DNA of 64,000 bases from Candidatus Aenigmatarchaeota archaeon (GCA_030018415.1 JASEGC010000001.1:471033-535032), one strand, 5' to 3'; shown: positions 7,257 through 15,932, counted from the first letter of the stretch. The notes: generated by a model not told the origin, from the letters alone. Translations and numbers: made by a program.

Positions 7257-8870
7257 TCAAATAACTTCTTTCAGTTTTTTGATAACTTCTTTCTTCCCTC
7301 TTTCTATGATGTACGGTCCTAGCCTTGGTCCTCTTTCAGATTTCAAGAGTATTTGGTAAATCAACCTGAAGAACTCTGAAGGTTTTATTCCATTTAACCT
7401 CGCGATTTCGAATATCTTTGTCTGTAAACTTTCCCTATCGGTTTCACTCTTTATCGTTCTTATCAAATCCTTGATAGCATTTTTTTCTTTGTGTGAAATC
7501 TTGACTTTCTCCTCCAACTTTTTCTCAAACTTCTCATACCAATTCTTCGCGTAATTCAGCCTATTCTCTATTTTAATCTTTAGCCCAGGAGTTATCTCTT
7601 TCAAGTGACCAAGTTCTTTCAGCTTGTTCAACACAAACTTGAGTTGATTTCTCTCTGGTGAAATTTTTACTATCTCGAATAAGACGTTAAAAGGAACGTT
7701 TGGTTCATAAGTATTTGATAGTGGTTTAATCTGTATCATCTCGAAAAGTCTTGAAAAGTTTATCCTATCCCTTTCATTTGCAACCTTCTTTCTCCCATAG
7801 TAAACCTTCTCTAGCATGTCATACTCGTCCATCATCTTCGGGATGTCAGCCCATTTGAGATCCCTCACCCTCATCGGGTCTTTCAGGAACAACAGACGTA
7901 AAAGTTCTGGATTCGCAACTCTAAGCCAGTCGCTCGGATAGACTACGTTACCCAAGGATGCGGACATCTTCTTTCCATCGATCATCAAATGTTCGTAAAA
8001 TATCGGAATTGGTGTTGGGAATTTCAATATTTTCTCGGCGATTTCCCCATTAACCCAGAATGCACTACCAGGTACTTGGTATTCTTTTCCTGCGCCTTCA
8101 CTACATACGTTCCATCTTGCCCATTGTGCCGCCCATTCACTCTTCCACATCAATTTACCGTTCCCACTGACAGGGTTGTTCACACCCTCATGACCGCAAC
8201 CTTTTGCGACGAACCTCTCAAACTCGTAATCTTCACATTTATAAAAGACCTTTCCCTCCTCGAATTTTTTTATCCTTGGAGTTATTATCTTACCGCAATT
8301 GTCGCATACAGGCGTCCAAGGACACCATTCTTTTGGTAATTTTGTCGTCCTGTACTTGTTCTGGATCTCCTTGTTCTTCTCGATGTTGTCGAGCAAGATT
8401 TTAATGTATTTCTTGAAATTACCTTTCTTGTATTCTTTCCGCATCGAGAATTTTTTCATCTTCGTTGAGACAAACTGATCTATGACTTTAAGGTATTCTG
8501 AGACATGATGTTCTGCGTAAGATTTATGACATCCGAATGAGTCGGGAACGTCCGTGACTGGCATCCCGATGTATTTTACGTAGTTCTCTGGCATACCCTT
8601 AGGAATACTCCTTAGGGGATCCATGTCTTCTGCAACCCAGATCAACTCTGCCCTGACCCCTAAGTCCTTCAAACTCCTGAATACAGATTCCCCCCTGATC
8701 GTATCACTCAACCTGCCGATATGTAAAACTCCGGATAGGGATGCGGAAGTTTTCACTACGAACTTCTTCATTCTTGGTACTCTATCATCCGTAAAATGGA
8801 ATTTCTTTCTCTCGACGATTTCTCTCGCTATCTTATCTGTCCAGAATTCATACTTTTTTTCTTTTTGCAT
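7257..8870 (-). CDS. lysS: Class I lysyl-tRNA synthetase
   Basis: A 537-residue class I enzyme with the HIGH-like motif GVLHIGRLSD near residue 48-57 and the KMSKS-like motif KKMSASLGN near 300, plus a Cys-rich zinc knuckle (CPWTPVCDNCGKI) in the insertion. It charges tRNA-Lys in the cytoplasm. Class I LysRS is found in most archaea and a few bacteria in place of the class II form. Length fits the family (about 500-540). The ATG start precedes the typical FWTDKIAREI opening. Confidence 0.96.
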   Translation of the reverse strand: MQKEKKYEFWTDKIAREIVERKKFHFTDDRVPRMKKFVVKTSASLSGVLHIGRLSDTIRGESVFRSLKDLGVRAELIWVAEDMDPLRSIPKGMPENYVKYIGMPVTDVPDSFGCHKSYAEHHVSEYLKVIDQFVSTKMKKFSMRKEYKKGNFKKYIKILLDNIEKNKEIQNKYRTTKLPKEWCPWTPVCDNCGKIITPRIKKFEEGKVFYKCEDYEFERFVAKGCGHEGVNNPVSGNGKLMWKSEWAAQWARWNVCSEGAGKEYQVPGSAFWVNGEIAEKILKFPTPIPIFYEHLMIDGKKMSASLGNVVYPSDWLRVANPELLRLLFLKDPMRVRDLKWADIPKMMDEYDMLEKVYYGRKKVANERDRINFSRLFEMIQIKPLSNTYEPNVPFNVLFEIVKISPERNQLKFVLNKLKELGHLKEITPGLKIKIENRLNYAKNWYEKFEKKLEEKVKISHKEKNAIKDLIRTIKSETDRESLQTKIFEIARLNGIKPSEFFRLIYQILLKSERGPRLGPYIIERGKKEVIKKLKEVI

Positions 8871-9002
8871 GATAACACTTTTAATTTTGAAAGTAAATTA
8901 ATTTAAGCGATTTACAAAGATTCATCGAACCTCGGAATAGCACACAACCAAATAAAAACCAGAATCGACAGAGCTTTTCTAACTACTAATTACTCCTTTT
9001 AC

Positions 9003-9374
9003 TTAAGGACCAGAGTGGAATTCTGGAAACATCGATTTCCCAAAAGCATGATGAGTGATTGTACCATATGAATGAAGTTCTCTTTTACCATCATCAGTTG
9101 TCACATATCCTTTAACATGTCTTTTTTCAAACTCGCACAGGTCATATCCAACCCTTCTTGGTTCAACCTTCATTTCCATAAGCTTAATCAATTTTTTACT
9201 CTCCATTTCCACAATTTTATTTGTCACTAATTTTGGGTCTACGTGAAGTTGTTTTTCTAAATACTTTGCCACGACATCGGGTGGTGCAACTAAGCCATTT
9301 CGATCAGCTAAATCTACGACAACAAGTATTGCCAACTCCAAGTGTCCATCTGTTTTCGGTTTATACATGTTCAA
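9003..9374 (-). CDS. Small wHTH-like archaeal protein
   Basis: A 123-residue soluble protein. The N-terminal two thirds looks like a winged helix (LELAILVVVDLADRNGLVAPPDVVAKYL, then VTNKIVEMESKKLI), and the C-terminal part is a beta-rich tail with conserved histidines (SYGTITHHAFGKSMFPEFHSG). No enzymatic motif is seen. It stands between lysS and an Lrp-type regulator. Possibly a DNA-binding protein; family not recognised. Confidence 0.5.
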   Translation of the reverse strand: MNMYKPKTDGHLELAILVVVDLADRNGLVAPPDVVAKYLEKQLHVDPKLVTNKIVEMESKKLIKLMEMKVEPRRVGYDLCEFEKRHVKGYVTTDDGKRELHSYGTITHHAFGKSMFPEFHSGP

Positions 9375-9414
9375 AATAAATGCAGGATAACTATTTAAAC
9401 TTTTCGCAAAAAAT

Positions 9415-9819
9415 CTACGATTTTCGTAGAATCATACAAGTTATAGTTTCGAGAACACCTTTAACTGCTCTGATCTTTTCCACAGTATCGTTCATGTCTC
9501 GCATAGACCTTCTCTTGACCATGGAGATTATGTCGTAATCTCCAGAGACCTCATACACACTTGTTACATTAGGAATCTCTCTTATTGCCTCAGACACAAC
9601 CTCGGTCTTTATCTCTGGTTTTGTGCTTATCAACACGATCGCATCTATTTCCTCTTTCGTATCTATCGTAAACCTTTTGATCTCACCATTTTTTAGCAAT
9701 TCGCTGATCCTGTACCTGACAGCACCTTCGGTCAACCCAACTTTCTCTGCTATTTTCGTTATCGCGGTACGGCTATTTCTTTTCAGTATATCGATGATTT
9801 TTCTGTCTATCTCATCCAC
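9415..9819 (-). CDS. Lrp/AsnC-family regulator
   Basis: A 134-residue protein with an N-terminal HTH (IDRKIIDILKRNSRTAITKIAEKVGLTEGAVRYRI) and a C-terminal RAM domain with the ligand-site pattern VYEVSGDYDII. The length and two-domain layout are exactly those of Lrp/AsnC feast/famine regulators, which form octamers and sense amino acids. It is followed after a few bases on the same strand by nothing it clearly controls; the rhomboid gene upstream ends 4 bp before its start, so the two are likely one operon. Confidence 0.9.
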   Translation of the reverse strand: MDEIDRKIIDILKRNSRTAITKIAEKVGLTEGAVRYRISELLKNGEIKRFTIDTKEEIDAIVLISTKPEIKTEVVSEAIREIPNVTSVYEVSGDYDIISMVKRRSMRDMNDTVEKIRAVKGVLETITCMILRKS

Positions 9820-9823
9820 GGTA

Positions 9824-10456
9824 TCATTCCCAAAAATACCTTATCCTGCGCTTACCAAACCCGAAGAACTTCAGCAAGATGAATGACGTTATCATTCCAC
9901 CTAGATGTCCAAACCACGCAACGCCCCCAACTTGTGGGACTAGTAGGCTAGCAAAACCAGCCACCAACTGTATGAGACCATAGAAAATAACAAAAACTAT
10001 GGCAGGCATCGGAAGGAAGAATTGAACGTAGATTATGTCTCTTGGGTACATTAAACCGTATGCCGTTAAAACACCAAATATTGCTCCAGACGCACCAACC
10101 ATAGGTATATTGTTGATGCCAGTTATCAGCATGTAGAATAAAGATGAACCAACCCCACAGATGAGATAAAATTTCAAGAATTTTTCTTTTCCCATCGTAA
10201 ACTCAATTTTTGGCCCAAAAATCAACAGACCGAACATGTTGTAGAAAATGTGGATGAAGTTGGCGTGGATGAACATATAAGTGAAGATTTGCCAGAAATA
10301 GCCTCTTGTTAACAGCGTAACAGAATTCAAACCGAATATGTCTGTGATTACATCTCCATAAGAAGTCGTGATGAAATCAATGTTAGAAAAAAGTATTTGA
10401 ATGAAGAACACAGCGAAATTTATGATTATTAACCACATTGTATAGTTCATTTTCAT
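9824..10456 (-). CDS. Rhomboid-family intramembrane serine protease
   Basis: A 210-residue membrane protein with six hydrophobic segments. The catalytic serine lies in VGASGAIFG (after TM3-4) and the catalytic histidine in WFGHLGGMI of the last core helix. The HANFIHIFYNMFGLLIFG helix carries the conserved N-terminal His/Asn of rhomboids. Rhomboids cleave transmembrane substrates within the bilayer. Nothing indicates the substrate. Its stop lies next to the Lrp gene start on the same strand. Confidence 0.9.
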   Translation of the reverse strand: MKMNYTMWLIIINFAVFFIQILFSNIDFITTSYGDVITDIFGLNSVTLLTRGYFWQIFTYMFIHANFIHIFYNMFGLLIFGPKIEFTMGKEKFLKFYLICGVGSSLFYMLITGINNIPMVGASGAIFGVLTAYGLMYPRDIIYVQFFLPMPAIVFVIFYGLIQLVAGFASLLVPQVGGVAWFGHLGGMITSFILLKFFGFGKRRIRYFWE

Positions 10457-10469
10457 ACAATCACTCGAA

Positions 10470-10578
10470 TGGACCCGGTGCGATTTGAACGCACGACCAT
10501 TGGTTTCTACGCCTGATTGCCTTATAAGACTTACGTCGACTCAAGCGTCAACGCTCCACCAGGCTGAGCTACGGGTCC
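10470..10578 (-). tRNA. tRNA-Ile(TAT) with two BHB introns
   Basis: Acceptor GGACCCG/CGGGTCC, D-arm GCTC/GAGC and T-arm GTGCG-TTCAAAT-CGCAC are intact. The anticodon arm is broken twice. Intron 1 (10531-10548, 18 nt, between 29 and 30) folds with central helix GCGT/ACGT, bulges TGA and AAG, outer helix GGA/TCT. Intron 2 (10505-10521, 17 nt, 37/38 or 38/39) has central helix TTAT/GTAG with G-U pairs, bulges AAG and AAA and a GC/GC apical stem. Splicing gives stem TTGGT/ACCAA, loop CTTATAA, anticodon TAT, total 74 nt. TAT for isoleucine is rare in archaea, which mostly read AUA with a modified CAT anticodon. Confidence 0.78.
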
Positions 10579-10638
10579 GTATACCCACGAACACATACTT
10601 TTTTAAGTTTATCCCTTTTCATATAATTAACGATAAAA

Positions 10639-11547
10639 ATGTTTAATAAATCTTTTCTAGTCAATCGGTTAGTAAAGAATTTGTTAGATAAAGAATTTCA
10701 ACTTTTCCTTACTTCTGGTTGTTTTGATATAGCTGCAAGAAAAGAGTTTGTTATGTTGATCAAGGCCTTGACGAATGTTGACGGGTTCGTTCAAGAACAG
10801 GCTCAGAGTTTAAAAACAATTTCCTACTTTGTGTCTGCTTATCCTTTGGTTGTATCAGAGAGGACTAACCGTGGTTTTTTATACGATGAAGTCATCTATT
10901 CCAGGTTCCAAGTGCCTGTTGTCACTCCACAGATGTTTGAGTGTATGATTGAAGAGGAAATTATACCTGAAGTTAAGGCAATAAAGGGAAAGCATACTGT
11001 AACGATTAACACGACTTATCTAAGAAAAAAAAGAGAAGAGTTGAATTTAAGCCTAGAGGAATTATCTAAAGAAATTAGGATTTCTAAGAAGGCTTTGTAT
11101 GAGATAGAGAATCAGAGAGTTAATCCAACTCAAGAGACTGTTAAAAGATTAGAAGAGTTGCTTGGGATTGATTTGAAAGTTCCTTACAGGATGGAGAGAG
11201 TTGAGAGAACTTACGTCGAACCAAAAGACGAATTCCAGAAAAAAGTTTCTCTAGAATTTTCCCGTCTTGGGATAGATAACTCTGCTGTTACTTCGGCAAG
11301 CTTCGAGATAATAGGTAAGGAGAAGACTTCTTTGGTCACTGGACTTTCTACTAATACTGTCAAGATAAAAAAAGTTGTTTCTCAAGTGAAAGGACTTTCT
11401 TCCATATTTTCTTCACAGGGGATTTTTGTTGCGAAGAAGAGTCATGAACAGGCGATAGATGGAGTGCCGATTGTTCTTGAGTCAGAGTTGCCTGAGTTGA
11501 AAAATTCTAGGGAATTGAATAAGTTGATTAGGGAGAAGAGTGAATAA
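10639..11547 (+). CDS. Archaeal HTH-type transcriptional regulator (XRE-like, MJ1545 type)
   Basis: A 302-residue protein with a central XRE helix-turn-helix (LRKKREELNLSLEELSKEIRISKKALYEIE, about residues 125-155). The N-terminal domain of 110 residues resembles the nuclease-like fold of the conserved archaeal 'putative HTH-type regulatory protein' family, and the C-terminal domain carries a VKGLSSIFSSQGIFVAKK region. Length and domain order match that family. Its targets are unknown. It is divergent to tRNA-Ile with a short AT-rich spacer. Confidence 0.8.
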   Translation: MFNKSFLVNRLVKNLLDKEFQLFLTSGCFDIAARKEFVMLIKALTNVDGFVQEQAQSLKTISYFVSAYPLVVSERTNRGFLYDEVIYSRFQVPVVTPQMFECMIEEEIIPEVKAIKGKHTVTINTTYLRKKREELNLSLEELSKEIRISKKALYEIENQRVNPTQETVKRLEELLGIDLKVPYRMERVERTYVEPKDEFQKKVSLEFSRLGIDNSAVTSASFEIIGKEKTSLVTGLSTNTVKIKKVVSQVKGLSSIFSSQGIFVAKKSHEQAIDGVPIVLESELPELKNSRELNKLIREKSE

Positions 11548-11622
11548 AGTAAAATAAAGATTCTTTCATCAAAAGTAAGGCTTAAAATCCATATTTTTAA
11601 ATTCAACTAGGAGGAAAAATAA

Positions 11623-11780
11623 ATGCCATTTGAGAGAAGAGGCTTTGGTTTCAGGAGAGAGATGCATAAGGCAACTTGTGCTGATTGTGGTCAAGAAACC
11701 GAAGTTCCTTCGAACCTCAAGGAGGTAGACCAGTCTACTGTAGAGAATGTTATCAAAAACATAGACCGAAGAGATTCTAA
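11623..11780 (+). pseudogene. Small CxxC/CxxC zinc-ribbon protein with one-base frameshift
   Basis: The protein begins MPFERRGFGFRREMHKATC with first knuckle CADC and reaches EVP. In the annotated frame it then loses all homology and runs to 11820. Moving one frame at about 11707-11711 (one T short) restores FEPQGGRPVYCREC followed by YQKHRPKRF and a stop at 11780, the second CxxC knuckle of this small zinc-ribbon family, frequent in DPANN archaea and candidate-phyla bacteria. Either a base is missing in the assembly, the gene is newly broken, or translation slips at CCT-TCG. A good AGGAGG ribosome site precedes the ATG. Confidence 0.65.
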
Positions 11781-11945
11781 TCCTGGGTTAAAGTTTTTGA
11801 TTAGTATTCTAGAAAATTAATTTTGGTAGACTCTTTAGTAGTTTTTAAAAAAATTTCCTCTTTTTTCCATCTTATTTTCACATTTTTTTCTAAATTTTTC
11901 TCAGATGAAAAGTGGTTCTGTCAACAACAGAGGGATATGGATAAA

Positions 11946-11966
11946 GTGTCGCATGACGGGACATAG
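11946..11966 (+). repeat. Left IS-like inverted repeat
   Basis: TGTCGCATGACGGGACAT matches the reverse complement of 14141-14159 (TGTCGCATATCGGGAGAT) at 15 of 18 positions. The pair flanks the two-peptide/radical SAM cassette and a transposase remnant. The 11781-12092 spacer otherwise holds only a tRNA-like fragment at 11985-12027 and the promoter of the next gene. Confidence 0.5.
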
Positions 11967-12059
11967 AGTTATTCCTTTTTAATCGGGCCTGCTGGGATTC
12001 GAGGCCTGGGTTCGATTTATAAGGCCCAACCATTTTCAAATCAGATTTTGATACTAAAA

Positions 12060-12075
12060 GTTTTATTTAAATAAT
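12060..12075 (+). promoter_or_regulatory. TATA-like promoter of peptide cassette
   Basis: GTTTTATTTAAATAATC lies about 20-32 bp upstream of the ATG at 12093, with no ribosome site before that ATG, so the transcript may be nearly leaderless. Pattern-based. Confidence 0.45.
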
Positions 12076-12092
12076 CTTAAAATAATAAATTA

Positions 12093-12398
12093 ATGAGAAC
12101 AAAATTTTATGAAATTGCTGAGAAAATTGGTATGCTTCTAAACACATTTACCATTTTTTCATTGTTTACCCCTTCTAATGTTGTTGCTTATCCTGGTATT
12201 AAAGAATCAGTGATATCTCCATTATTATTTTTAAATCGAAGTGATACTAAAGGTCTGAGTAGAATGTGGAAGATTATACTCATAGTGATTGGCATTATTA
12301 TCCTATTATTTATTGTATTTCTATACTCTCCTGTTCAACTTATGTATGCTGTATTTCGAAAAAAAGGCGGGAAAAATGAATATATATCACGTTTCTGA
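12093..12398 (+). CDS. Small membrane peptide, paralogue 1 (candidate modified precursor)
   Basis: A 101-residue protein. A short charged N-terminus is followed by a hydrophobic stretch (LLNTFTIFSLFTPSNVV), an AYP motif that looks like a signal-peptide junction, then IKESVISPLLFLNRSD, KGLSRMWK, a strong membrane helix (IILIVIGIIILLFIVFLY) and a basic tail. It aligns along its length with the next gene. No known family is recognised. Position directly ahead of a radical SAM/SPASM enzyme suggests, but does not prove, that it is its substrate. Confidence 0.6.
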   Translation: MRTKFYEIAEKIGMLLNTFTIFSLFTPSNVVAYPGIKESVISPLLFLNRSDTKGLSRMWKIILIVIGIIILLFIVFLYSPVQLMYAVFRKKGGKNEYISRF

Positions 12399-12687
12399 AA
12401 AACTAGGAATTAAAAGAAGTGAAATTAATAAAATCATGAAAATTGGTTTTTTTCTTAATTTTTTTTCGATATTTTCACTAACATCCTTTAGTTCGACAAC
12501 GGCTTATCCATACATGGAAGGTTCTATAGTACCTTCTTTGTTATTTTTCAGAAAATCAAAGGGCTTAAGTACACTTTGGAAGATAATACTGATAATTTCT
12601 GGAATTTTCATAATAATACTACTTGTATGGTATGCTTTTCAAGTAACGATTTTATATGGCGTGTTCAAAAGAAGAGAAAAATACTAG
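12376..12687 (+). CDS. Small membrane peptide, paralogue 2 (candidate modified precursor)
   Basis: A 103-residue protein starting at the ATG at 12376, which has ribosome site GGCGGG and overlaps the previous gene by 23 nt, implying translational coupling. It has the same plan as its neighbour: LNFFSIFSL hydrophobic region, TAYPYMEGSIVPSLLFF, KGLSTLWKIILI, membrane helix, YGVFKRR tail. Conserved between the two are LN.F.IFSL, AYP, a serine five residues on, LLF, KGLS..WKIILI and a basic end. Such short paired paralogues beside a maturase are typical of RiPP precursor genes. Function is inference. Confidence 0.6.
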   Translation: MNIYHVSEKLGIKRSEINKIMKIGFFLNFFSIFSLTSFSSTTAYPYMEGSIVPSLLFFRKSKGLSTLWKIILIISGIFIIILLVWYAFQVTILYGVFKRREKY

Positions 12688-12709
12688 AAATTTAATAAAG
12701 GGATTTTAA

Positions 12710-13759
12710 ATGAATTTTAATTTAGATTGTGCTGTCTGGGAAACTACATTAAACTGTAATTTAAATTGCTTGCATTGCGGTTCGAAGGCCGGTTATAAAA
12801 GAAGGAGTGAACTAAATACTAAAGAGGCATTAAAACTTTGTAAAGATTTAGCAGAATTAAACTGTTTTAATGTTTGCCTTATGGGCGGGGAACCTTTTCT
12901 ACGAAAAGATTGGTTAAAAATTGCAAAAGAAGTTAAGAATTTAGGAATGGAGCTTTCATTAGTTTCTAACGGTCTTATTCTTGATAAATTTTTAAATGAT
13001 CTGATAGAATTAGAACCTTATGTCGTTGGAGTTAGTATTGATGGTACTTCAAAAACCCATAATAAAATTCGAGGATTGAACAACTCTTTTGAAAAGGCTT
13101 TTGAATCTTTAACGCTAATGAGAGAAAATGATATTGAAGCAACTGCTATTACAACAGTGCACAAACTTAATTTTAAAGATTTACCTGCTTTGTTGGACTT
13201 ATTTTTAGGAAGGGGTTTAGGGTGGCAAATACAATTGGCTATTCCTATAGGCCGTTTCAATAAAAAATACCTGCTATCTGAAGAAGAATTTTATTCGGTA
13301 GCATTATTCATGACTTCAAGTAGAATTAAACATTTTGGTGAAATATCGATTGCGGGAGGCCATTGCTTCGGTTATAATTCACGTTTTTTACCGAACGCTA
13401 AATGGAATGGATGTCAAGCAGGTATTAATGTCATAGGAATAGAGAGTAATGGTGATATAACTGGTTGTCTTTCAATGGGCGGCGGTTTTGTAGAGGATAA
13501 TATCAGAAATAAAAGTTTGATTGACATTTGGAATGATGAAAATGCTTTCTCTTATAACAGGAATTTTGATAAAAATAAATTAGGAGAGAATTGCAAAGAT
13601 TGTAAATATTGGGCTCGTTGTAAAGGAGGTTGTAATGCCACTTCATATTCTTTAACTAGTAAATTTCATAACGATCCATATTGTTTTTTTAAGATTGAAA
13701 ATAACTTCCTTCAGAAAGGAAGTTTATTGGATAAATTATTATTAAAAATATCAAAATGA
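12710..13759 (+). CDS. Radical SAM enzyme with SPASM domain
   Basis: A 349-residue protein. The radical SAM CxxxCxxC motif is CNLNCLHC near residues 16-23, and the GGEP motif lies in MGGEPFL near 60. The C-terminal SPASM region carries auxiliary cluster cysteines in GCQAG, GCLSMGG and the series NCKDCKYWARCKGGC from about 300. SPASM enzymes modify peptides (epimerisation, thioether or C-C links) or act in cofactor synthesis. It follows the two peptide genes by 22 bp with AGGGA ribosome site, so the three form one operon. No transporter or protease is adjacent. The peptides lack cysteines, which argues against thioether chemistry. Confidence 0.85.
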   Translation: MNFNLDCAVWETTLNCNLNCLHCGSKAGYKRRSELNTKEALKLCKDLAELNCFNVCLMGGEPFLRKDWLKIAKEVKNLGMELSLVSNGLILDKFLNDLIELEPYVVGVSIDGTSKTHNKIRGLNNSFEKAFESLTLMRENDIEATAITTVHKLNFKDLPALLDLFLGRGLGWQIQLAIPIGRFNKKYLLSEEEFYSVALFMTSSRIKHFGEISIAGGHCFGYNSRFLPNAKWNGCQAGINVIGIESNGDITGCLSMGGGFVEDNIRNKSLIDIWNDENAFSYNRNFDKNKLGENCKDCKYWARCKGGCNATSYSLTSKFHNDPYCFFKIENNFLQKGSLLDKLLLKISK

Positions 13760-13760
13760 G

Positions 13761-13973
13761 TTAAAAAATTTCAAAGGGTTCGACGGACCTACTATTTCTA
13801 TAGATTACAGAATTTACCTCCCAATAGTTTTTAAGAACTTTTCTCAACCAATCCTAACCACTTGTTTCTCCCTAAATCAACCTTCAAACCACTGAATTCT
13901 GCAGGTGTCAATCCGTCCAAACTTTATGTGGTCTGATAAAATTATAATAAATTCTGAAAGCATTCACAAAGTC
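13761..13973 (-). pseudogene. Transposase C-terminal remnant
   Basis: Minus strand reads DFVNAFRIYYNFIRPHK, then after a frameshift LDGLTPAEFSGLKVDLGRN and KWLGLVEK: the conserved end of DDE-type transposases with the YNFIRPH..L.G.TPAE signature (IS6-like and relatives). Only the last quarter survives. It lies just inside the right inverted repeat at 14141-14159 with nothing intact between. Confidence 0.65.
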
Positions 13974-14140
13974 TAGCGATACAAGAAGCCATTAAGGACT
14001 GGATCAAGAGAAAATAATGGATTTTACCTAACCATTAATTTTTTGTCTATACAATACATTTCCTAATGGTTATAATTCACCAGAAGATATTGGTTTCTTA
14101 CAAAGATTTTAACTGTTCTTCAAAAACTTTAATTTTTTTC

Positions 14141-14160
14141 ATCTCCCGATATGCGACAAC
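14141..14160 (-). repeat. Right IS-like inverted repeat
   Basis: The reverse complement (GTTGTCGCATATCGGGAGAT) matches the left copy at 11946-11966. A further half copy, ATGCGACA, stands at 14179-14186. The 13974-14140 stretch holds no readable gene apart from transposase-like debris and a short plus-strand LAIQEAIKDWIKRK peptide frame. Confidence 0.5.
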
Positions 14161-14195
14161 CCATTCTATCTCCTATAGATGCGACAGAAAGTGAA

Positions 14196-14256
14196 AAGTT
14201 AAACTTAAATATTTGTATACCTACATACACATAATAATTTTTAATCATGGAGGTGT
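14196..14256 (+). promoter_or_regulatory. Thermosome promoter and ribosome site
   Basis: A BRE/TATA-like AAGTTAAACTTAAATATT at about 14196-14213 is followed 36 bp later by a strong GGAGGTG ribosome site (14249-14255), five bases before the ATG at 14261. Strong signals suit a highly expressed chaperonin. Confidence 0.6.
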
Positions 14257-14260
14257 AATA

Positions 14261-15910
14261 ATGGCTCAAATAGCTCAATTGGGAGGTCAGCCCGTCCTGA
14301 TATTACCTGAGGGTACTCTGAGGTCTAGGGGAAGGAGTGCACAGGAAAACAACATCGCTGCTGCTAAGGCTGTGGCAGATGCTGTCAGGACAACTCTAGG
14401 CCCAAAGGGAATGGACAAGATGCTCGTCGATAGTATCGGTGACATAGTCATAACGAACGACGGTGTCACGATTCTGGACGAGATGGAGATTGAGCATCCT
14501 GCTGCGAAGATGATGGTCGAGGTCGCCAAGACACAGAACGAGGAAGTGGGTGATGGAACAACCACTGCTGTTGTTATTGCAGGTGAACTGTTGAAGAAAG
14601 CGGGCGAACTGCTAGAACAAGAAATTCACCCAACAGTCATAATAAGAGGTTTCAACTTGGCTAAAGAAAAGGCGTTGAAAGCGATGGAAAGGATTTCTAC
14701 ACCGATCAGTTTAGATGATGTAGATGATTTGAAGAAGATTGCGATGACGAGCATGAGTGGTAAATCTGCATACGCTTACAGCGAAAGAATGGCAGAACTC
14801 GTCGTTAAAGCAGTGAGACAAGTCGCAGAAAAAAGAGACGGAAAGGTCATCGTAGACACGGATAACATCCAGAGAGAGAAAAAGCATGGTGGTTCATCTG
14901 AAGACACTGAATTGATAGATGGCATAGTCATCGACAAGGAAGTTGTTCATCCAGGTATGCCGAAGACGATAAAGAACGCTAAGATTGCTTTGTTAGATGC
15001 AGCGTTGGAAGTCAAGGAAACAGAGACCGATGCACAAATCCAGATAACAGACCCGACTAAACTACAGGAATTCATAGAGCAAGAAGAGAGGATGTTGAAG
15101 AACATGGTAGAGAAAGTAGCCGCTTCTGGCGCGAACGTCGTGCTTTGCCAGAAAGGAATCGATGATATGGCTCAACACTACCTCGCAAAGAAAGGTATCC
15201 TGGCTGACAGAAGAGTAAAGAAGTCTGACATGGAAAAATTGGCGAAGGCAACAGGGGCAAGGATTGTAACGAGCATCGATGACTTGAAGAAAGAAGATTT
15301 GGGTTTTGCAGGACTAGTCGAAGAAGTAAAAATCGGTGACGAACAGATGACGTTCATAAGAAACTGTAAGAACCCGAAGGCTGTGTCGATATTGGTTCGT
15401 GGTGGGACAGAGCATGTCGTCGATGAGGTTGATAGAGCGATAGAAGATGCTATAGGGGCAGTTGCTTCGGCGATAGAGGTTGGAAAGGTCGTTCCTGGGG
15501 GTGGAGCACCAGAAGCAGAGTCTGTGAGAGAGTTGAGAAAATTTGCAGAGGGGTTCTCTGGTAGAGAACAGTTGGCGATAAACGCATTCGCTGATGCGTT
15601 GGAAGTCATACCTAGAAGTTTAGCAGAAAGCGGTGGTTTAGATCCGATCGATACTTTGGTTGCCTTGAGAGCGGCACATGAACAGAAAAAAATTGAATCA
15701 GGAGTTAACGTCATAGAAGGTGGGATTGCAAATATGACTAAGCTTGGCGTCATTGAACCGTTGAAAGTTAAGACACAGGCGATAAACTCAGCATCGGATG
15801 CAGCGGTGATGATACTGAGAATAGATGATGTGATATCAGCGTCAAAGCTCGAGAAGGGAGGAATGCCTCCAACACCACCCGGTGGTGGAGGAGAGATGCC
15901 AGAATATTAA
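14261..15910 (+). CDS. thsA: Thermosome subunit (group II chaperonin)
   Basis: 549 residues from the ATG at 14261, chosen over an upstream ATG at 14213 because of the ribosome site and because [18 protein letters not shown] is the family start. Visible motifs: [14 protein letters not shown] (ATP site), [15 protein letters not shown] (catalytic Asp region), and the GGGAPEAE apical/equatorial return. The C-terminus is the flexible [17 protein letters not shown] tail that lines the folding chamber. It folds proteins inside a double ring and works with prefoldin. The gene is monocistronic or leads the methyltransferase gene 22 bp downstream. Codon use appears optimised compared with neighbours. 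Confidence 0.97.
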   Translation: MAQIAQLGGQPVLILPEGTLRSRGRSAQENNIAAAKAVADAVRTTLGPKGMDKMLVDSIGDIVITNDGVTILDEMEIEHPAAKMMVEVAKTQNEEVGDGTTTAVVIAGELLKKAGELLEQEIHPTVIIRGFNLAKEKALKAMERISTPISLDDVDDLKKIAMTSMSGKSAYAYSERMAELVVKAVRQVAEKRDGKVIVDTDNIQREKKHGGSSEDTELIDGIVIDKEVVHPGMPKTIKNAKIALLDAALEVKETETDAQIQITDPTKLQEFIEQEERMLKNMVEKVAASGANVVLCQKGIDDMAQHYLAKKGILADRRVKKSDMEKLAKATGARIVTSIDDLKKEDLGFAGLVEEVKIGDEQMTFIRNCKNPKAVSILVRGGTEHVVDEVDRAIEDAIGAVASAIEVGKVVPGGGAPEAESVRELRKFAEGFSGREQLAINAFADALEVIPRSLAESGGLDPIDTLVALRAAHEQKKIESGVNVIEGGIANMTKLGVIEPLKVKTQAINSASDAAVMILRIDDVISASKLEKGGMPPTPPGGGGEMPEY

Positions 15911-15932
15911 GATGAGAAACTAAAATAAAACC

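Noticed and set aside
11985-12027. 43-nt tRNA-like sequence with GGGCCT/AGGCCC ends and TTCGA-type T-loop words in both strands
   Set aside because: No anticodon arm or D-arm can be drawn; it looks like joined tRNA 3'-end debris rather than a gene.
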